Shown here piece by piece: positions 7,455 through 16,877 of a stretch of DNA of 60,986 nt. The stretch covers positions 1 through 60,986 of the forward strand of contig CAMJMR010000011.1 in the NCBI GenBank assembly GCA_946407095.1, given 5' to 3'. This DNA comes from an uncultured Selenomonadales bacterium (GTDB lineage Bacteria; Bacillota; Negativicutes; Selenomonadales; Selenomonadaceae). The notes beneath the pieces were generated by a model. The model saw only the letters and a list, made by a program, of their open reading frames with translations. It did no database searches and was not told where the DNA came from. Each line of letters opens with the position of its first letter. Positions within the stretch are counted from its first letter, which is position 1. Both the position numbers and the translations under genes were made by a program.

Positions 7455-10400
7455 CACGGAATGAATCTGAAATTTTTTATTCCCAACTGACCACAATTAT
7501 AGGCAATGTCGTCCGCCATATCCTTCGCCACGCCGCCGGGCACCTCGACGTTCACGACCAGCTTAACCGAAGTCTTGACGTTCGGACAGGTTTCCAAAAG
7601 CTCGACGATCTCATTAAAGCAGTCGTTGACTTGCCGAATCGCTCGCGCCCGTTCGATTTCCGTTTCCAAGAAAAATTTCGTCGGCAACGGCTCGGCTTCG
7701 GATTCAAGCGGCGGCTTCGGCTCAACAGGTTGCGGCTCGACCGTTTCGGGTTCGGGAGGCGGCGGCTCGACAATCTCAAGCGTCTTTTTGGCGACTTCCG
7801 CCTTGACCAGCCAGCTCGACAGCTCGACTTTTCCGCTGAAGTCTTCGCCGAATTCCAAGCCGTCAAGGTTTTCATTTTCCGCCAAGGCAAAAGTTTTCGC
7901 CTCGACGCCGCGCTTAACCGTCTCAAGCAAAACATTCACGTCGACCACTCGCGGCAAGTAGTGATACGTCATGAAATATTCCCAGAGTTTGTTCAGCTCG
8001 ACGCCGTCGGTATCTCGCCAAATGTAAGCGTCCAACAGCCCGCGCAAGTGCTCACAGCCCAGCGAAGTCAGCAACATTTCGCCGCGCCGGAATTTTTCAG
8101 CCGCCGCCGCCAAGTTGTCTTCCTTCGTGCAAAGAATTTCCTCGACGCGCCAAAACCAACCGTTCGGCTCGGACGTCCCGACAATCGCGGGCACCAGCAG
8201 GCAACTGTAGGCTTGCGAAACTTTCATTGCGAAGGTCTCTGCCGCCGTCTTGAGGTTGCCTTCCGCGTCTTCCAGCTGCAAGGCGTCCAAGTTCAGCTTG
8301 CGCGTCTCGTTGAGGACTTCGCGCCACGCCATGAAGTCGCGGGTTGCCTGTCGGAGGACTTCCATATTTTCCGCGTGCGCCGCCATGAACAGCAATAAAT
8401 TTTTATTTCTGCGCGGTATCGTCCCGCATGTGTCCAAAATTTTTTTCGCCGCGTCCGTCGCGGGGTTAATCAGCTGTTTGTCGTCGTAAAGGCATTTCGG
8501 AGGCAAAATCACGAGTTGCGCGGTCTGTTTGTCGTTTGGTACGTCCGCTGAGCTTTTCGGGCAAAGAACTACCGCTTTGAACAGATTTTTGCCTTGCCAA
8601 CCTTTCAGCCGCTGTTCGATTTCGTATTCGATGTCGTCGTCGGAATATTGGTCGCGTTTGTCGTCCACCAGCTTCCGCAACGTGGGATTGACGCCGAACC
8701 ACAGCCGCGAGCCTTGCGAATACAGGTAGTAGAGATTTGCCTTGAGTTTCGTCAGCGCGTCGTTGAAGGTCGCAATTTCGTTGATGTCCTGCAGTTGAAT
8801 CGTGCCAAGGCGAATTTCGTTTTCCTCGACGCCGCGAACGTCTCCTTGCCGACTGCCGGGCGCCGTCCCCATGAATATCGCGCGTGCTGTCTTCCGCGCC
8901 GCCGTCAAGCGTCCGAAACGTGAATTTTCGTCGTCCAGCTCTTGCGGCTTGGATTTCGCGCCGTCCACTTCGGAATTGACTATCGCGTCCCAATTCCCCT
9001 TGAGATATTTCGTCAGCTCGTCGCGCACCTCCGAAGCCGCCAGCGGGATGCTCCCCGGCATTATCAGCGCGCTTTCGTCGTTGCTCGACCACAAGTTGTG
9101 AATCACATTCGCCATCAAGCGCAGGACGCCGCGCGTCTTTTGGAAGTTTTCAAGCCCCGTCCACTTGTCGTAAAGATAATCGAACAGCTTGGGGTGAATC
9201 GGGTAGCACGCAAGCATTTTGTCTTTGTAGTTGCTTTGGCGGCTCTCATAGGGAAAATCGTTCGCGTTGTTCAGGTACATGTCGAAGAACGCCGCGCAGG
9301 TTTGCTCGCGTGCCGAAATGTCATTGCACGGCTTGAACAGGCGGCGGCGAACAATTTCGTAGCCCTCGACGACACTAACGGGCGTCCAGACGAACTCGAC
9401 GCGCCCGAAAAATTTTTCGACCTGATTCAGTACGCGCCGACCCAAATCGCCGCCGATTTCCACGTCCGACTCGGGAATTGACACGACGACCGCCGACTTG
9501 CGGCTTGCCTTCGCCGCCTCCGTCAACTCTTGTATGAAGCTCATCAAGTTCTCGAACGTCCCGCCCGCTTTTATCTTGCCCGCGCGCATTTTGCGGCTGT
9601 AAGCAACAATCTCATCTATCAAAATCAAGCACGCGCCCGCCTCGTCGAAAAGCGTCTTCAACAGCTCCGCGCCAGGCGATATGCCTTGTTCGTCGTGTTC
9701 CCGAATCATTTCGTACAATTCGGGCTTGCCCGCCGACTTCGCCAACTGCGCCGCGATTTGTCCCCACAACGTCGCTCGCAACGGATTTTCCCACGTGCCG
9801 ACGATTACCGCCGTGTGCACCGCAGGCAACGCCGCAACGTCAGCCGCCGATAAAATTTTTTCTACCGCCTCCGACTGCGCGGGCGTTATCCTTCCGCCGA
9901 AAAGGTGATACAGGGCAAGCAGGCTGTGCGTTTTCCCGCCGCCGAATGACGTTTTTAATTGGATGACGGGCTCGCCGTTGCCCGCCGTCAATCGCCGCAA
10001 CGTCTCGACCAAAAGTTTTTTCAAGCCGTCAGTCAAATACGTGCGCGAAAAAAATTCTGCGGGGTTGGTGTACTCGGAACGCCCCTCGTTGCGAACGACT
10101 TGCGCCAAATCCGCCGCGAACTCCGATTGCAGATAACTGCCGCGTGCCACGTCGGGATGAGGCTCAATCACTTTGCGCCAAGACTTTAAGGCATTGGGCG
10201 GCGAAAAAATTTTTTCGTCCTGCGCGGGCGGAAGAGCGTCTTTGCCCGAAAGTTTCGCTCGCCACATTGTCCGCAGTTGAGTCGCTGCCTCCTCGTCGAA
10301 CACGTCGCTGATTAACGCCATCGTGTCCAATGCCCGCACCGTCGTTGCGTCGTCGAAGGCGTCTTGCTCGTGCGCCCAGCTGTTCCGTATCGATTGAAGC

Positions 10401-10696
10401 TCCTTTATCCAGTTGAAGCCTTGACGCGGGAACTTCGCCAAGAAAATGTCGTTCCAATGAAGCTCAATCAGCAACAGGCAAACTTGCACGTCAAGCTTGT
10501 CGGTCAAGGTGCCGTATTCGCCGACGCGCGGCAAAAATCTGCGCTGTTCTTCCCGCAAGACGTTCAGCACGCCTCGTTGCCACCAAGCGTCTTTGCCGAA
10601 GTGTCGCTCCAAGTTTTGGGTGACGAACGCCGCCAACATCGGGCGCAAGACAAAATTCATCGCCTTGCTGATTTGCGTGTGGTTGTCTTCGTACAC
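7454..10696 (-). CDS. DUF499 domain ATPase, probable defence protein
   Basis: Protein of 1080 residues. A P-loop is visible in TSFGGGKTHSLLALYH, with a Walker B stretch CLILIDEIVAYSRK further on, so it should bind and hydrolyse ATP. Near the C-terminus a linker rich in proline and glutamate precedes a small conserved end domain. DUF499 proteins recur beside DUF1156 methylases in defence islands; that partner lies directly upstream here. The start I chose is GTG at 10696, behind GGAGGAGGTGAGACC; the frame stays open further upstream, but there it runs through a terminator. No helicase or nuclease partner is adjacent, so the module may be reduced to two genes. Confidence 0.8.
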   Translation of the reverse strand: MYEDNHTQISKAMNFVLRPMLAAFVTQNLERHFGKDAWWQRGVLNVLREEQRRFLPRVGEYGTLTDKLDVQVCLLLIELHWNDIFLAKFPRQGFNWIKELQSIRNSWAHEQDAFDDATTVRALDTMALISDVFDEEAATQLRTMWRAKLSGKDALPPAQDEKIFSPPNALKSWRKVIEPHPDVARGSYLQSEFAADLAQVVRNEGRSEYTNPAEFFSRTYLTDGLKKLLVETLRRLTAGNGEPVIQLKTSFGGGKTHSLLALYHLFGGRITPAQSEAVEKILSAADVAALPAVHTAVIVGTWENPLRATLWGQIAAQLAKSAGKPELYEMIREHDEQGISPGAELLKTLFDEAGACLILIDEIVAYSRKMRAGKIKAGGTFENLMSFIQELTEAAKASRKSAVVVSIPESDVEIGGDLGRRVLNQVEKFFGRVEFVWTPVSVVEGYEIVRRRLFKPCNDISAREQTCAAFFDMYLNNANDFPYESRQSNYKDKMLACYPIHPKLFDYLYDKWTGLENFQKTRGVLRLMANVIHNLWSSNDESALIMPGSIPLAASEVRDELTKYLKGNWDAIVNSEVDGAKSKPQELDDENSRFGRLTAARKTARAIFMGTAPGSRQGDVRGVEENEIRLGTIQLQDINEIATFNDALTKLKANLYYLYSQGSRLWFGVNPTLRKLVDDKRDQYSDDDIEYEIEQRLKGWQGKNLFKAVVLCPKSSADVPNDKQTAQLVILPPKCLYDDKQLINPATDAAKKILDTCGTIPRRNKNLLLFMAAHAENMEVLRQATRDFMAWREVLNETRKLNLDALQLEDAEGNLKTAAETFAMKVSQAYSCLLVPAIVGTSEPNGWFWRVEEILCTKEDNLAAAAEKFRRGEMLLTSLGCEHLRGLLDAYIWRDTDGVELNKLWEYFMTYHYLPRVVDVNVLLETVKRGVEAKTFALAENENLDGLEFGEDFSGKVELSSWLVKAEVAKKTLEIVEPPPPEPETVEPQPVEPKPPLESEAEPLPTKFFLETEIERARAIRQVNDCFNEIVELLETCPNVKTSVKLVVNVEVPGGVAKDMADDIAYNCGQLGIKNFRFIP

Positions 10697-10731
10697 GGTC
10701 TCACCTCCTCCGAAAATTTTCTTCGACGCGC

Positions 10732-10767
10732 AAAAAAAAAATCCCGCCGCCGTTTCGCGCACGGGAT
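10732..10767 (-). terminator. Hairpin with T run between DUF1156 and DUF499 genes
   Basis: ATCCCG (10762-10767 on the minus strand) pairs with CGGGAT (10741-10746), followed by at least nine T. It could lower expression of the DUF499 ATPase relative to the methylase. Confidence 0.7.
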
Positions 10768-10776
10768 AAAATTTTT

Positions 10777-13485
10777 TCAGAACAACTCGCCTTGCACGGG
10801 TGCCGACTCCGCCGCCGCCTTGCGCATGAATTCGCCGCGCTTGTCCAAAATGTCCTGCCACTCGACGACAAGGTCGTTGTAACGTGTGCCCTCCTTTGCG
10901 CGTTTGCGTCGTTCGCAGATGTCGTACAGCCGATAAGCCAAATTCTTCAACGCCTCCAAGTCGCCGTCGTAACTCGCCAAAAGTTCGCCGCTTGCCGCAA
11001 TGCCCGCCTTCGCCAACACGTCAACCGCCGTCTGCACCCACAGCCACGCGCAATTCTTTGCCGCCAAAGTCTTCAGCCATTCGCGATTCAGTTGCCGATT
11101 CTCGTCCACGGCGGAAAATTCTTCTCGGCTCTTCAAGCGAACACTGCCGCGCTCCGCCGTCACTGCACCCGAATCCTTCAGCCCGTCGACCGATATGTTT
11201 TTCGCCCGCGCCAATACGTCAGCGTCTCCGAATGAAATTTCCTTGAACTCGCTTTGAGTGTAGATGTCCACGCAAAATTGGCTCGCCGCGTCCAGCCGCC
11301 GACTTTGCCCGTTGAAATACTCGTCCAGCTCCGCGTTGATTAGCACCAGCGCGTCCCGTATCGTCAGCTCCACGTCGTTCATGTCAGATATCTTGTCGTA
11401 GCGTGAATACACGCTGATGCCCGGCCCTATAGCCGCCTGCGCCATGTCCACCGGCGCGATTGTCGCTTGCGTCCAATTGTCCAGCGCGGGCTTGAGCTCC
11501 GTCTTCAACGCGTGCAGAAAGTCATTCTTGCTCAAGCGTTTGTTTTCGGGCGGGCGTTTGCGGCAAGCCAACACAACCGACGACGCCAACGCGTTTGATT
11601 CAATTTCGCGCAGTCGCCCAGGTCTTTCCGTCCTCATCGGCAAAGTCGCCGTGATTTGGAAGCCTGCGCGGATTATCGCCGTCAACATCGTTTCCCAGCC
11701 CGTCGAAGCCTCGCCGTCGCCTTCCGCCTCCTGTTGCTTGAACGCGTAATAAATCGTCGCGGGGTAATCTGCGCGGGTGGCGGCGTGAATGTTTTTCAAC
11801 GCCTGAAACATTCCGTCCTCGAAAAATTTTTTTGCAACCGTCTTGTCGCCCTCGAAGCGCGCGGGCTCCGCGATAAGCTCCTCGTCCTTTGGAAACGTCA
11901 TGCGCCCTAAAAGTTGCGGATACACTCGGCGAATCGAACGACGCAGCCACACGTAAAAGAACTCCGACAAGTTCGCGTAGCCGATGTTGTCATAATACGG
12001 CGGGTCGCACGAAATAAGGACGTTGTTCAGCGGGAAAGGCTCAAGCGCACTGTGCTTAAAGACTTCGCCGCCAATCTGCGCGGGCAATGCTTTGACGACT
12101 TTATAAATCCAATCAAGCATGTTGTCAAAGCAGCCGCTCGAATTACTGAACGGATTCGCCTCCGCATAATACCAAACCATTGAAAGAGCTTGCCGACCAA
12201 AGACGTGCTCAACTTTTTCACCGCTTGCATTCCATAAGGACAGCACGGAATATTTATCGGCGAAGCGGTCAATTAAAAAAGCCAGGTACACGGCGAGGGC
12301 GTCGGCATAATCCTTGGAGCCGCCGTCAGCCAGTACCTGCGCTTGAATGTCGGGGAGGAGGTCGCTGAAAGTCGTCAGGGCAGTCAGTTGCCTGTTGGTG
12401 AAGAGTTGGTGCCATTGAGTGATGCCGTATTCTTGGACGCGGAAGCCGAGAGCCTTGTCGGGCAGGTCGCCTGTCGGGAAGTCGTCGGGCATGGGCAAGT
12501 CGGCGGCTTGAAGGTGTTGGTCGTCGGGCGCGAGGTAAATTCGTCTGCCTTTGCCTTCGGCAACAATCGCCATGAGTTTTGCTTGCATGTTGCCCTGCTT
12601 TGCCTGCGCGCGGACGTGTTCCAGCTTGACATTCGAGCCGCAAAAGATACAGGTCGCGCCGTTGCGATTGACGGTGCCTTCGGGAGCGTCGTCGCCGGTT
12701 CGGACTTCAAAGCGGACGGTTTTGCCTTCGACGACGGGCTGAACGAAAGTTTTTTGCTTGGTCGAGAGCTTGAAGGAATGAACGAGCGGCATTTGACACA
12801 AGCACGCGGGATTGGAGCAGGGGACGGTGCGCGCCCACAGCCACGCGATAACGGTCATGCCTTGCGCCTTCGGGTAGTGCTTGCCGATGAGTTCAAAGGC
12901 TTTTGACTTTAACAGCTTGCCGTAGTGGAGGATGTCTTCCGCGAGCCCTTGCGCGCCGCGATAGGTTTCATTGCCGAGCGTGCCTTGAACGTTGCGGCTG
13001 ACGGGCGGTCGGTCTTGGAACTTGGCGGGCAGTTCAATCATTGCCTTGTTTATGACGACGGCAACGGGGTTCAGGTCGGCCGCGCAGGCTTTGAGGCCGA
13101 GACGTTGAGCTTCGAGCGGAATGGTGCCGCCGCCCGCGAAGGGGTCGAACACGGCTGGCAAGTCGTCGGTGTAACGTTTGATTTCGGCGAGAGCCTCCGA
13201 GAAAATTTTTTGCTTGCCGCTGTTTTCCCATTCGACGATTTTGGCAATGATTTTGAATAAGCGTTCGCGTTCGGCCTGTTGAGCTTCGGGCGTCGGGAAA
13301 AGTTCGGGGTGAGCGGAGGGGTCGTCGACGAGCGAGGCAAACAAAACCGCCCGCGCAGTGGCGAGCGGTCGCCTTGCCCACCACAAGTGGAGGGTTGAAG
13401 GATGTCCGTGACGGATGGATTTTTCGCGCGCCGACGCTTGATTAATCACGTCGAGCGGTAGCGCCACTTCGATTAGCTTTTTCAT
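10777..13485 (-). CDS. DUF1156 domain DNA methylase, probable defence protein
   Basis: Protein of about 902 residues. It begins with the DUF1156 signature (KKLIEVALPLDVINQ, then HGHPSTLHLWWARRPL). Methyltransferase motif I is FDPFAGGGTIPLEA and motif IV is CDPPYYDNIGYANL, the (N/D)PPY type used by amino-methylating DNA enzymes. Cysteine pairs (CSNPACLC, CIFCG) in the middle may bind zinc. The gene lies upstream of the DUF499 ATPase on the same strand, and such pairs are known from anti-phage loci. The ATG at 13485 matches the family start; an ATG at 13500 is an alternative, but it directly abuts AAAGGA. Confidence 0.85.
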   Translation of the reverse strand: MKKLIEVALPLDVINQASAREKSIRHGHPSTLHLWWARRPLATARAVLFASLVDDPSAHPELFPTPEAQQAERERLFKIIAKIVEWENSGKQKIFSEALAEIKRYTDDLPAVFDPFAGGGTIPLEAQRLGLKACAADLNPVAVVINKAMIELPAKFQDRPPVSRNVQGTLGNETYRGAQGLAEDILHYGKLLKSKAFELIGKHYPKAQGMTVIAWLWARTVPCSNPACLCQMPLVHSFKLSTKQKTFVQPVVEGKTVRFEVRTGDDAPEGTVNRNGATCIFCGSNVKLEHVRAQAKQGNMQAKLMAIVAEGKGRRIYLAPDDQHLQAADLPMPDDFPTGDLPDKALGFRVQEYGITQWHQLFTNRQLTALTTFSDLLPDIQAQVLADGGSKDYADALAVYLAFLIDRFADKYSVLSLWNASGEKVEHVFGRQALSMVWYYAEANPFSNSSGCFDNMLDWIYKVVKALPAQIGGEVFKHSALEPFPLNNVLISCDPPYYDNIGYANLSEFFYVWLRRSIRRVYPQLLGRMTFPKDEELIAEPARFEGDKTVAKKFFEDGMFQALKNIHAATRADYPATIYYAFKQQEAEGDGEASTGWETMLTAIIRAGFQITATLPMRTERPGRLREIESNALASSVVLACRKRPPENKRLSKNDFLHALKTELKPALDNWTQATIAPVDMAQAAIGPGISVYSRYDKISDMNDVELTIRDALVLINAELDEYFNGQSRRLDAASQFCVDIYTQSEFKEISFGDADVLARAKNISVDGLKDSGAVTAERGSVRLKSREEFSAVDENRQLNREWLKTLAAKNCAWLWVQTAVDVLAKAGIAASGELLASYDGDLEALKNLAYRLYDICERRKRAKEGTRYNDLVVEWQDILDKRGEFMRKAAAESAPVQGELF

Positions 13486-13527
13486 TGGACATAGTGTCAT
13501 TCCTTTGCAAAAAATTTTACCCGACAG

Positions 13528-14406
13528 TTACGGGCAGAAAAAGTTCAGTACGTGTTTGAGCGTTTGAATCTTTAGGGGCAAAGGGTCGCCCGCCTCCCCG
13601 TCGAGGTCGCCTGTCAGCGCGGCAGTGGTGCTTATTGTGAAGTTGGCGGCTTGCAGGGCAAAAATGTTTTCGTCGTCGTCGATTGTGTCGCCCGCCAAGA
13701 TTTTTTTCGCCAATGCCATGAGATTGCGCGGCGAACATTTTTTCAGAGCCAACAAGTTCAGCTTGCCGTCGTCAATCTGCGCGGCGGCGGAAAGTTTTTT
13801 GAAGCCCGCAACGGATGGCGAATTGAGTACCAGGAACAGAAACGCCTCCGTGGAAAAATTTTGTCCGTCAGCCGTGATATCGAGCGGCACGGCGCGAAAG
13901 TTCTTGAGTTCGCCGAGCCCGCGCAGGTAGTAAGCGGACTTGCCCAAAAAATTTTTCAGGCGCGAATCGACTTCGTGAGCAATGGAGGTGAAGACGCCCG
14001 CGCTTGCCACGTTGATGAAGTAGTCTTTTCCGTTCGCCAAGCCCAAATCGACGGGACGCGTCCGATTGTTGGCAACGGCGTCGAAAAATTTTTCGGCGTC
14101 GAGTTGCAAGTGAGCGGCGAAGTCGTTGGACGTGCCGCTGCCGATAATTCCGACGGGCAAGTCAAAATCGTTTTGCTTTAGCCAATTAATCACCGCGTGC
14201 AAGGTTCCGTCGCCGCCCGCCGCTATCACGCCTTGCGCCCCCGACATCTTCACGCATTCGGCGAAATTTGAGTTGTCGCCCGCGCAAGTTCGATATACGG
14301 ACAAAAAAATTCCGCGTCGCTGAAAATTTTCAATGACGCCGTCCAAACAATTCTTGAAGGCGGCATTCCCGGACATGGGATTGTAGACGAGCAAAATTTT
14401 TTTCAT
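13528..14406 (-). CDS. Diacylglycerol kinase family lipid kinase
   Basis: Protein of 292 residues. It starts with ILLVYNPMSGNA and carries the nucleotide-binding GGDGTLHAVI and GSGTSNDFA motifs of the DAGK catalytic family (YegS/DgkB/BmrU group). It would phosphorylate a lipid such as diacylglycerol at the membrane; the substrate cannot be read from sequence. It overlaps the flippase gene upstream by ATGA, so the two are translationally coupled. The DUF1156 gene follows after a short gap. Confidence 0.88.
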   Translation of the reverse strand: MKKILLVYNPMSGNAAFKNCLDGVIENFQRRGIFLSVYRTCAGDNSNFAECVKMSGAQGVIAAGGDGTLHAVINWLKQNDFDLPVGIIGSGTSNDFAAHLQLDAEKFFDAVANNRTRPVDLGLANGKDYFINVASAGVFTSIAHEVDSRLKNFLGKSAYYLRGLGELKNFRAVPLDITADGQNFSTEAFLFLVLNSPSVAGFKKLSAAAQIDDGKLNLLALKKCSPRNLMALAKKILAGDTIDDDENIFALQAANFTISTTAALTGDLDGEAGDPLPLKIQTLKHVLNFFCP

Positions 14407-16028
14407 GATTTAAAGATTCCGAGCTTGCGAAAGATTTTTATTCCGAAACGTCCAATCATCGGTATGCGCGCCATATCCTCTTCGAGCAGGCCGCCGATTA
14501 ACGCCAACGTCGCCACATAAACCACACAGCCCGCGCCTATCGCGCCGAACGTCGAGATAATCTCAATCTGCCACTGCGCCATAGTAAAGTCGTAGAAAAA
14601 CTTCACGACCAATGCCATGACGCCAGCCGCGCAGATTGTCTTGAACAGCTGACCGAGTTCCATTTTGTAGCCGATATATTTCCAGATGAAGTAAAGGTTT
14701 ATGAATGCCGCAACGCCCATGTCGGCCGCCGTAGCCCAAGCCGCGCCCATGATTCCCAAGGCAGGCATTGCCGTCAAAGTCCAGTTGAGCGCGACCTTGG
14801 CCGCCGCCGCCAATATCATGTTGACCATCGGGATTGTCGTATGACCCAGCCCTTGCAAGACGCCCGTCGACACCTGGTGAAGCCCAAGCAGGATTATCGA
14901 CACCGCGCTTATCATGACGGCGGGTCCCGCGCCCGGCGCGTTGTAGATGAGGCTGGCTATCGGCGTGGCAAGAAAGAAGACTATCACGAACGCCGGAAAG
15001 CAAACGAAATTCGATATTCGGACGGCCGCCGCCGTTTGTCGGAAGATGCGCGCCGTGTCTTTGAGGGCTCGCGCCTCCGATATCGCAGGGACGATTGATA
15101 CCGCCAACGACGCCGTCAAAATCGTAGCCAAGTTGACAAGCGGCACAGCCATGCCCGTCAAGTAGCCGAAAAGCTCCGTGGCCTGCCGCACGCTGTAGCC
15201 CGCCACTTCCAGGCGTTGAGGCACTATCATTAAGTCCAAATTCGACACGACGGGCAACATAATCGACGCCGCGCTGACGGGCAGGGCAAGCTTGAATATC
15301 CGCTTGATGATTGAAGTCGTCGGCTCTTTTGCCGATTCGGGCGAAGGTTTCAAGTCCGCGCCGTAAGTCCGCTCGATGTCACGATTCAGCTTTATGTGGA
15401 AGTAGACAAGGACGATTAAGCCCGTGACTGCACCCGCCAACGCTCCCAAGCTCGCGCCCGCCGCCGCGTAGTCAAGTCCCCAAGGCAAAAGCAAATCGGC
15501 AAGCACAATCATGGTTATCACGCGGAAAATCTGCTCGACGATTTGACTGACCGCCGTGGGCGTCATTCGCTGCCAACCTTGCAAGTAGCCGCGACTCGAC
15601 GCCAAAAACGTCACGAAGAAAATCGTCGGCGACAAAGCCACGACTGCCATGTAAGCTCGCGGGTCTCGTATGAATTGCCAATCAATTAGCCATTGCGCCG
15701 AAAAATACGTAAGCACCGAAAAAAATATGCCCGTAAACAGCATAAGCAGCATTGATATTCGGAAGACGCGCTTTGCCCCGTAAATGTCGTGCAAGGCGAC
15801 GCGCTCCGCCGTGATGATTGATATCGCCACGGGCACGCCCGCTTGCGACACAGTCATTGCGAAAAAGTATACGGGAAAGGCATACTGATATATGCCTATG
15901 CCCTCGCCTCCTAATATTCTTGATACGAAAATCCAATTCAACGAGCCTATGATTTTAACGACAAATGACGCAACAGTTAAAATCATCGTGCCCTTTAAAA
16001 ATTTTTCGCTCGGTTTAGTTTCTGCCAT
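14403..16028 (-). CDS. MurJ/SpoVB-like polysaccharide flippase
   Basis: Integral membrane protein of 541 residues with about 14 hydrophobic segments, of the MATE-like polysaccharide transporter fold. The N-terminus (KGTMILTVASFVVKIIGSLN, then GGEGIGIYQYA) is typical of the SpoVB/stage V sporulation B branch, which moves lipid-linked oligosaccharides across the membrane. It may be the lipid II flippase or a carrier for another glycan. It is coupled to the lipid kinase at its 3' end. The start has only a weak ribosome site. Confidence 0.87.
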   Translation of the reverse strand: MAETKPSEKFLKGTMILTVASFVVKIIGSLNWIFVSRILGGEGIGIYQYAFPVYFFAMTVSQAGVPVAISIITAERVALHDIYGAKRVFRISMLLMLFTGIFFSVLTYFSAQWLIDWQFIRDPRAYMAVVALSPTIFFVTFLASSRGYLQGWQRMTPTAVSQIVEQIFRVITMIVLADLLLPWGLDYAAAGASLGALAGAVTGLIVLVYFHIKLNRDIERTYGADLKPSPESAKEPTTSIIKRIFKLALPVSAASIMLPVVSNLDLMIVPQRLEVAGYSVRQATELFGYLTGMAVPLVNLATILTASLAVSIVPAISEARALKDTARIFRQTAAAVRISNFVCFPAFVIVFFLATPIASLIYNAPGAGPAVMISAVSIILLGLHQVSTGVLQGLGHTTIPMVNMILAAAAKVALNWTLTAMPALGIMGAAWATAADMGVAAFINLYFIWKYIGYKMELGQLFKTICAAGVMALVVKFFYDFTMAQWQIEIISTFGAIGAGCVVYVATLALIGGLLEEDMARIPMIGRFGIKIFRKLGIFKS

Positions 16029-16040
16029 TACATTCCCCTA

Positions 16041-16073
16041 CTAGTTCCCAGTTCCTAGTTCCTTGTTCCTACT
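16041..16073. repeat. Heptanucleotide microsatellite
   Basis: About four units of a 7-base repeat (CTAGTTC with variants such as CTTGTTC and CCAGTTC). Related arrays lie at 19305, 21447, 45211 and 48689. Confidence 0.75.
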
Positions 16074-16085
16074 TTCGCCGCCGTG

Positions 16086-16094
16086 TGATATAAT
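16086..16094 (+). promoter_or_regulatory. Extended -10 promoter of the GIY-YIG gene
   Basis: TGATATAAT is an exact extended -10 box lying 31 bases before the gene start. The -35 region, which falls in the heptanucleotide repeat, is weak, so the repeat length could set promoter strength. Confidence 0.5.
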
Positions 16095-16125
16095 CCTTTA
16101 AAACATAATGAAAGGATAGAGCTTT

Positions 16126-16845
16126 ATGGGTGGCGTAGTTTATCTTATCCTTAACAAAGTCAACGGTAAGCGGTACGTGGGGCAGACCACACAGCCGTTG
16201 AAAGTTCGCATGGCACAACACATGTGCGGCAACTGCGTCGTCGACAAGGCGATTCAAAAGTACGGCATTGAAAATTTTTATTGCGGCGTTATCAAAACTT
16301 GTGCGTCGAAAGCAGAACTGAATTATTGGGAAAAATTTTTCATTGCCGTGCTCAAGAGCAAAAAACCTTACGGCTACAATTTGACGGACGGCGGCGAAGG
16401 AACTGTCGGCTATCATCTGTCATCCGAATCACGTGCAAAAATCAGCGCGAAAAATTCGGTCGCCCTGCTCGGAAACAAAAACACTCTGGGTTATCATCAT
16501 ACTTCCAAATCTCGTGCAAAAATATCGGTGGCTTGTAAAGGCAAACCTAAATCGCTTGAATGGTGTGCAAAAATTTCTGCGATGTTCAAAGGTCGAAAAA
16601 AATCTCTTGAACATCGTGCAAAAATCGGAGTTGCAAATCGCGTATATACACCGTTCAAAAATTTGCTTCGAGAAATTGACGAGCGGCAACTCACTTACAT
16701 CGCGTTGGGCAAAATTTTAGGTCTGTCATTTCAGTCAGTATCCCGTAAAATGCGCGGCGAAAGAAAATTCACGGAAAGCGACAAAGTAAAACTCGAAAAA
16801 TTTTTCGGCAAGCCGGCGGATTATCTGCTAGAACGCAATTTCTAA
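16126..16845 (+). CDS. Free-standing GIY-YIG nuclease with NUMOD3 repeats
   Basis: Protein of 239 residues. The GIY-YIG core is near the start (VVYLILNKVNGKRYVGQT, then an arginine and an EKFF glutamate region). It is followed by four repeats of the NUMOD3 type (S-x-E-x-R-A-K-I-S at about residues 101, 124, 143 and 164), which bind DNA in homing endonucleases. The C-terminus has a helix-turn-helix-like part with LSFQSVSRKMRG. It resembles phage-type free-standing homing endonucleases. I see no intron or intein next to it. AAAGGATAGA lies before the ATG. Confidence 0.85.
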   Translation: MGGVVYLILNKVNGKRYVGQTTQPLKVRMAQHMCGNCVVDKAIQKYGIENFYCGVIKTCASKAELNYWEKFFIAVLKSKKPYGYNLTDGGEGTVGYHLSSESRAKISAKNSVALLGNKNTLGYHHTSKSRAKISVACKGKPKSLEWCAKISAMFKGRKKSLEHRAKIGVANRVYTPFKNLLREIDERQLTYIALGKILGLSFQSVSRKMRGERKFTESDKVKLEKFFGKPADYLLERNF

Positions 16846-16877
16846 CGGACGACTTGACTTTTGGGAGGCGATAAGGC

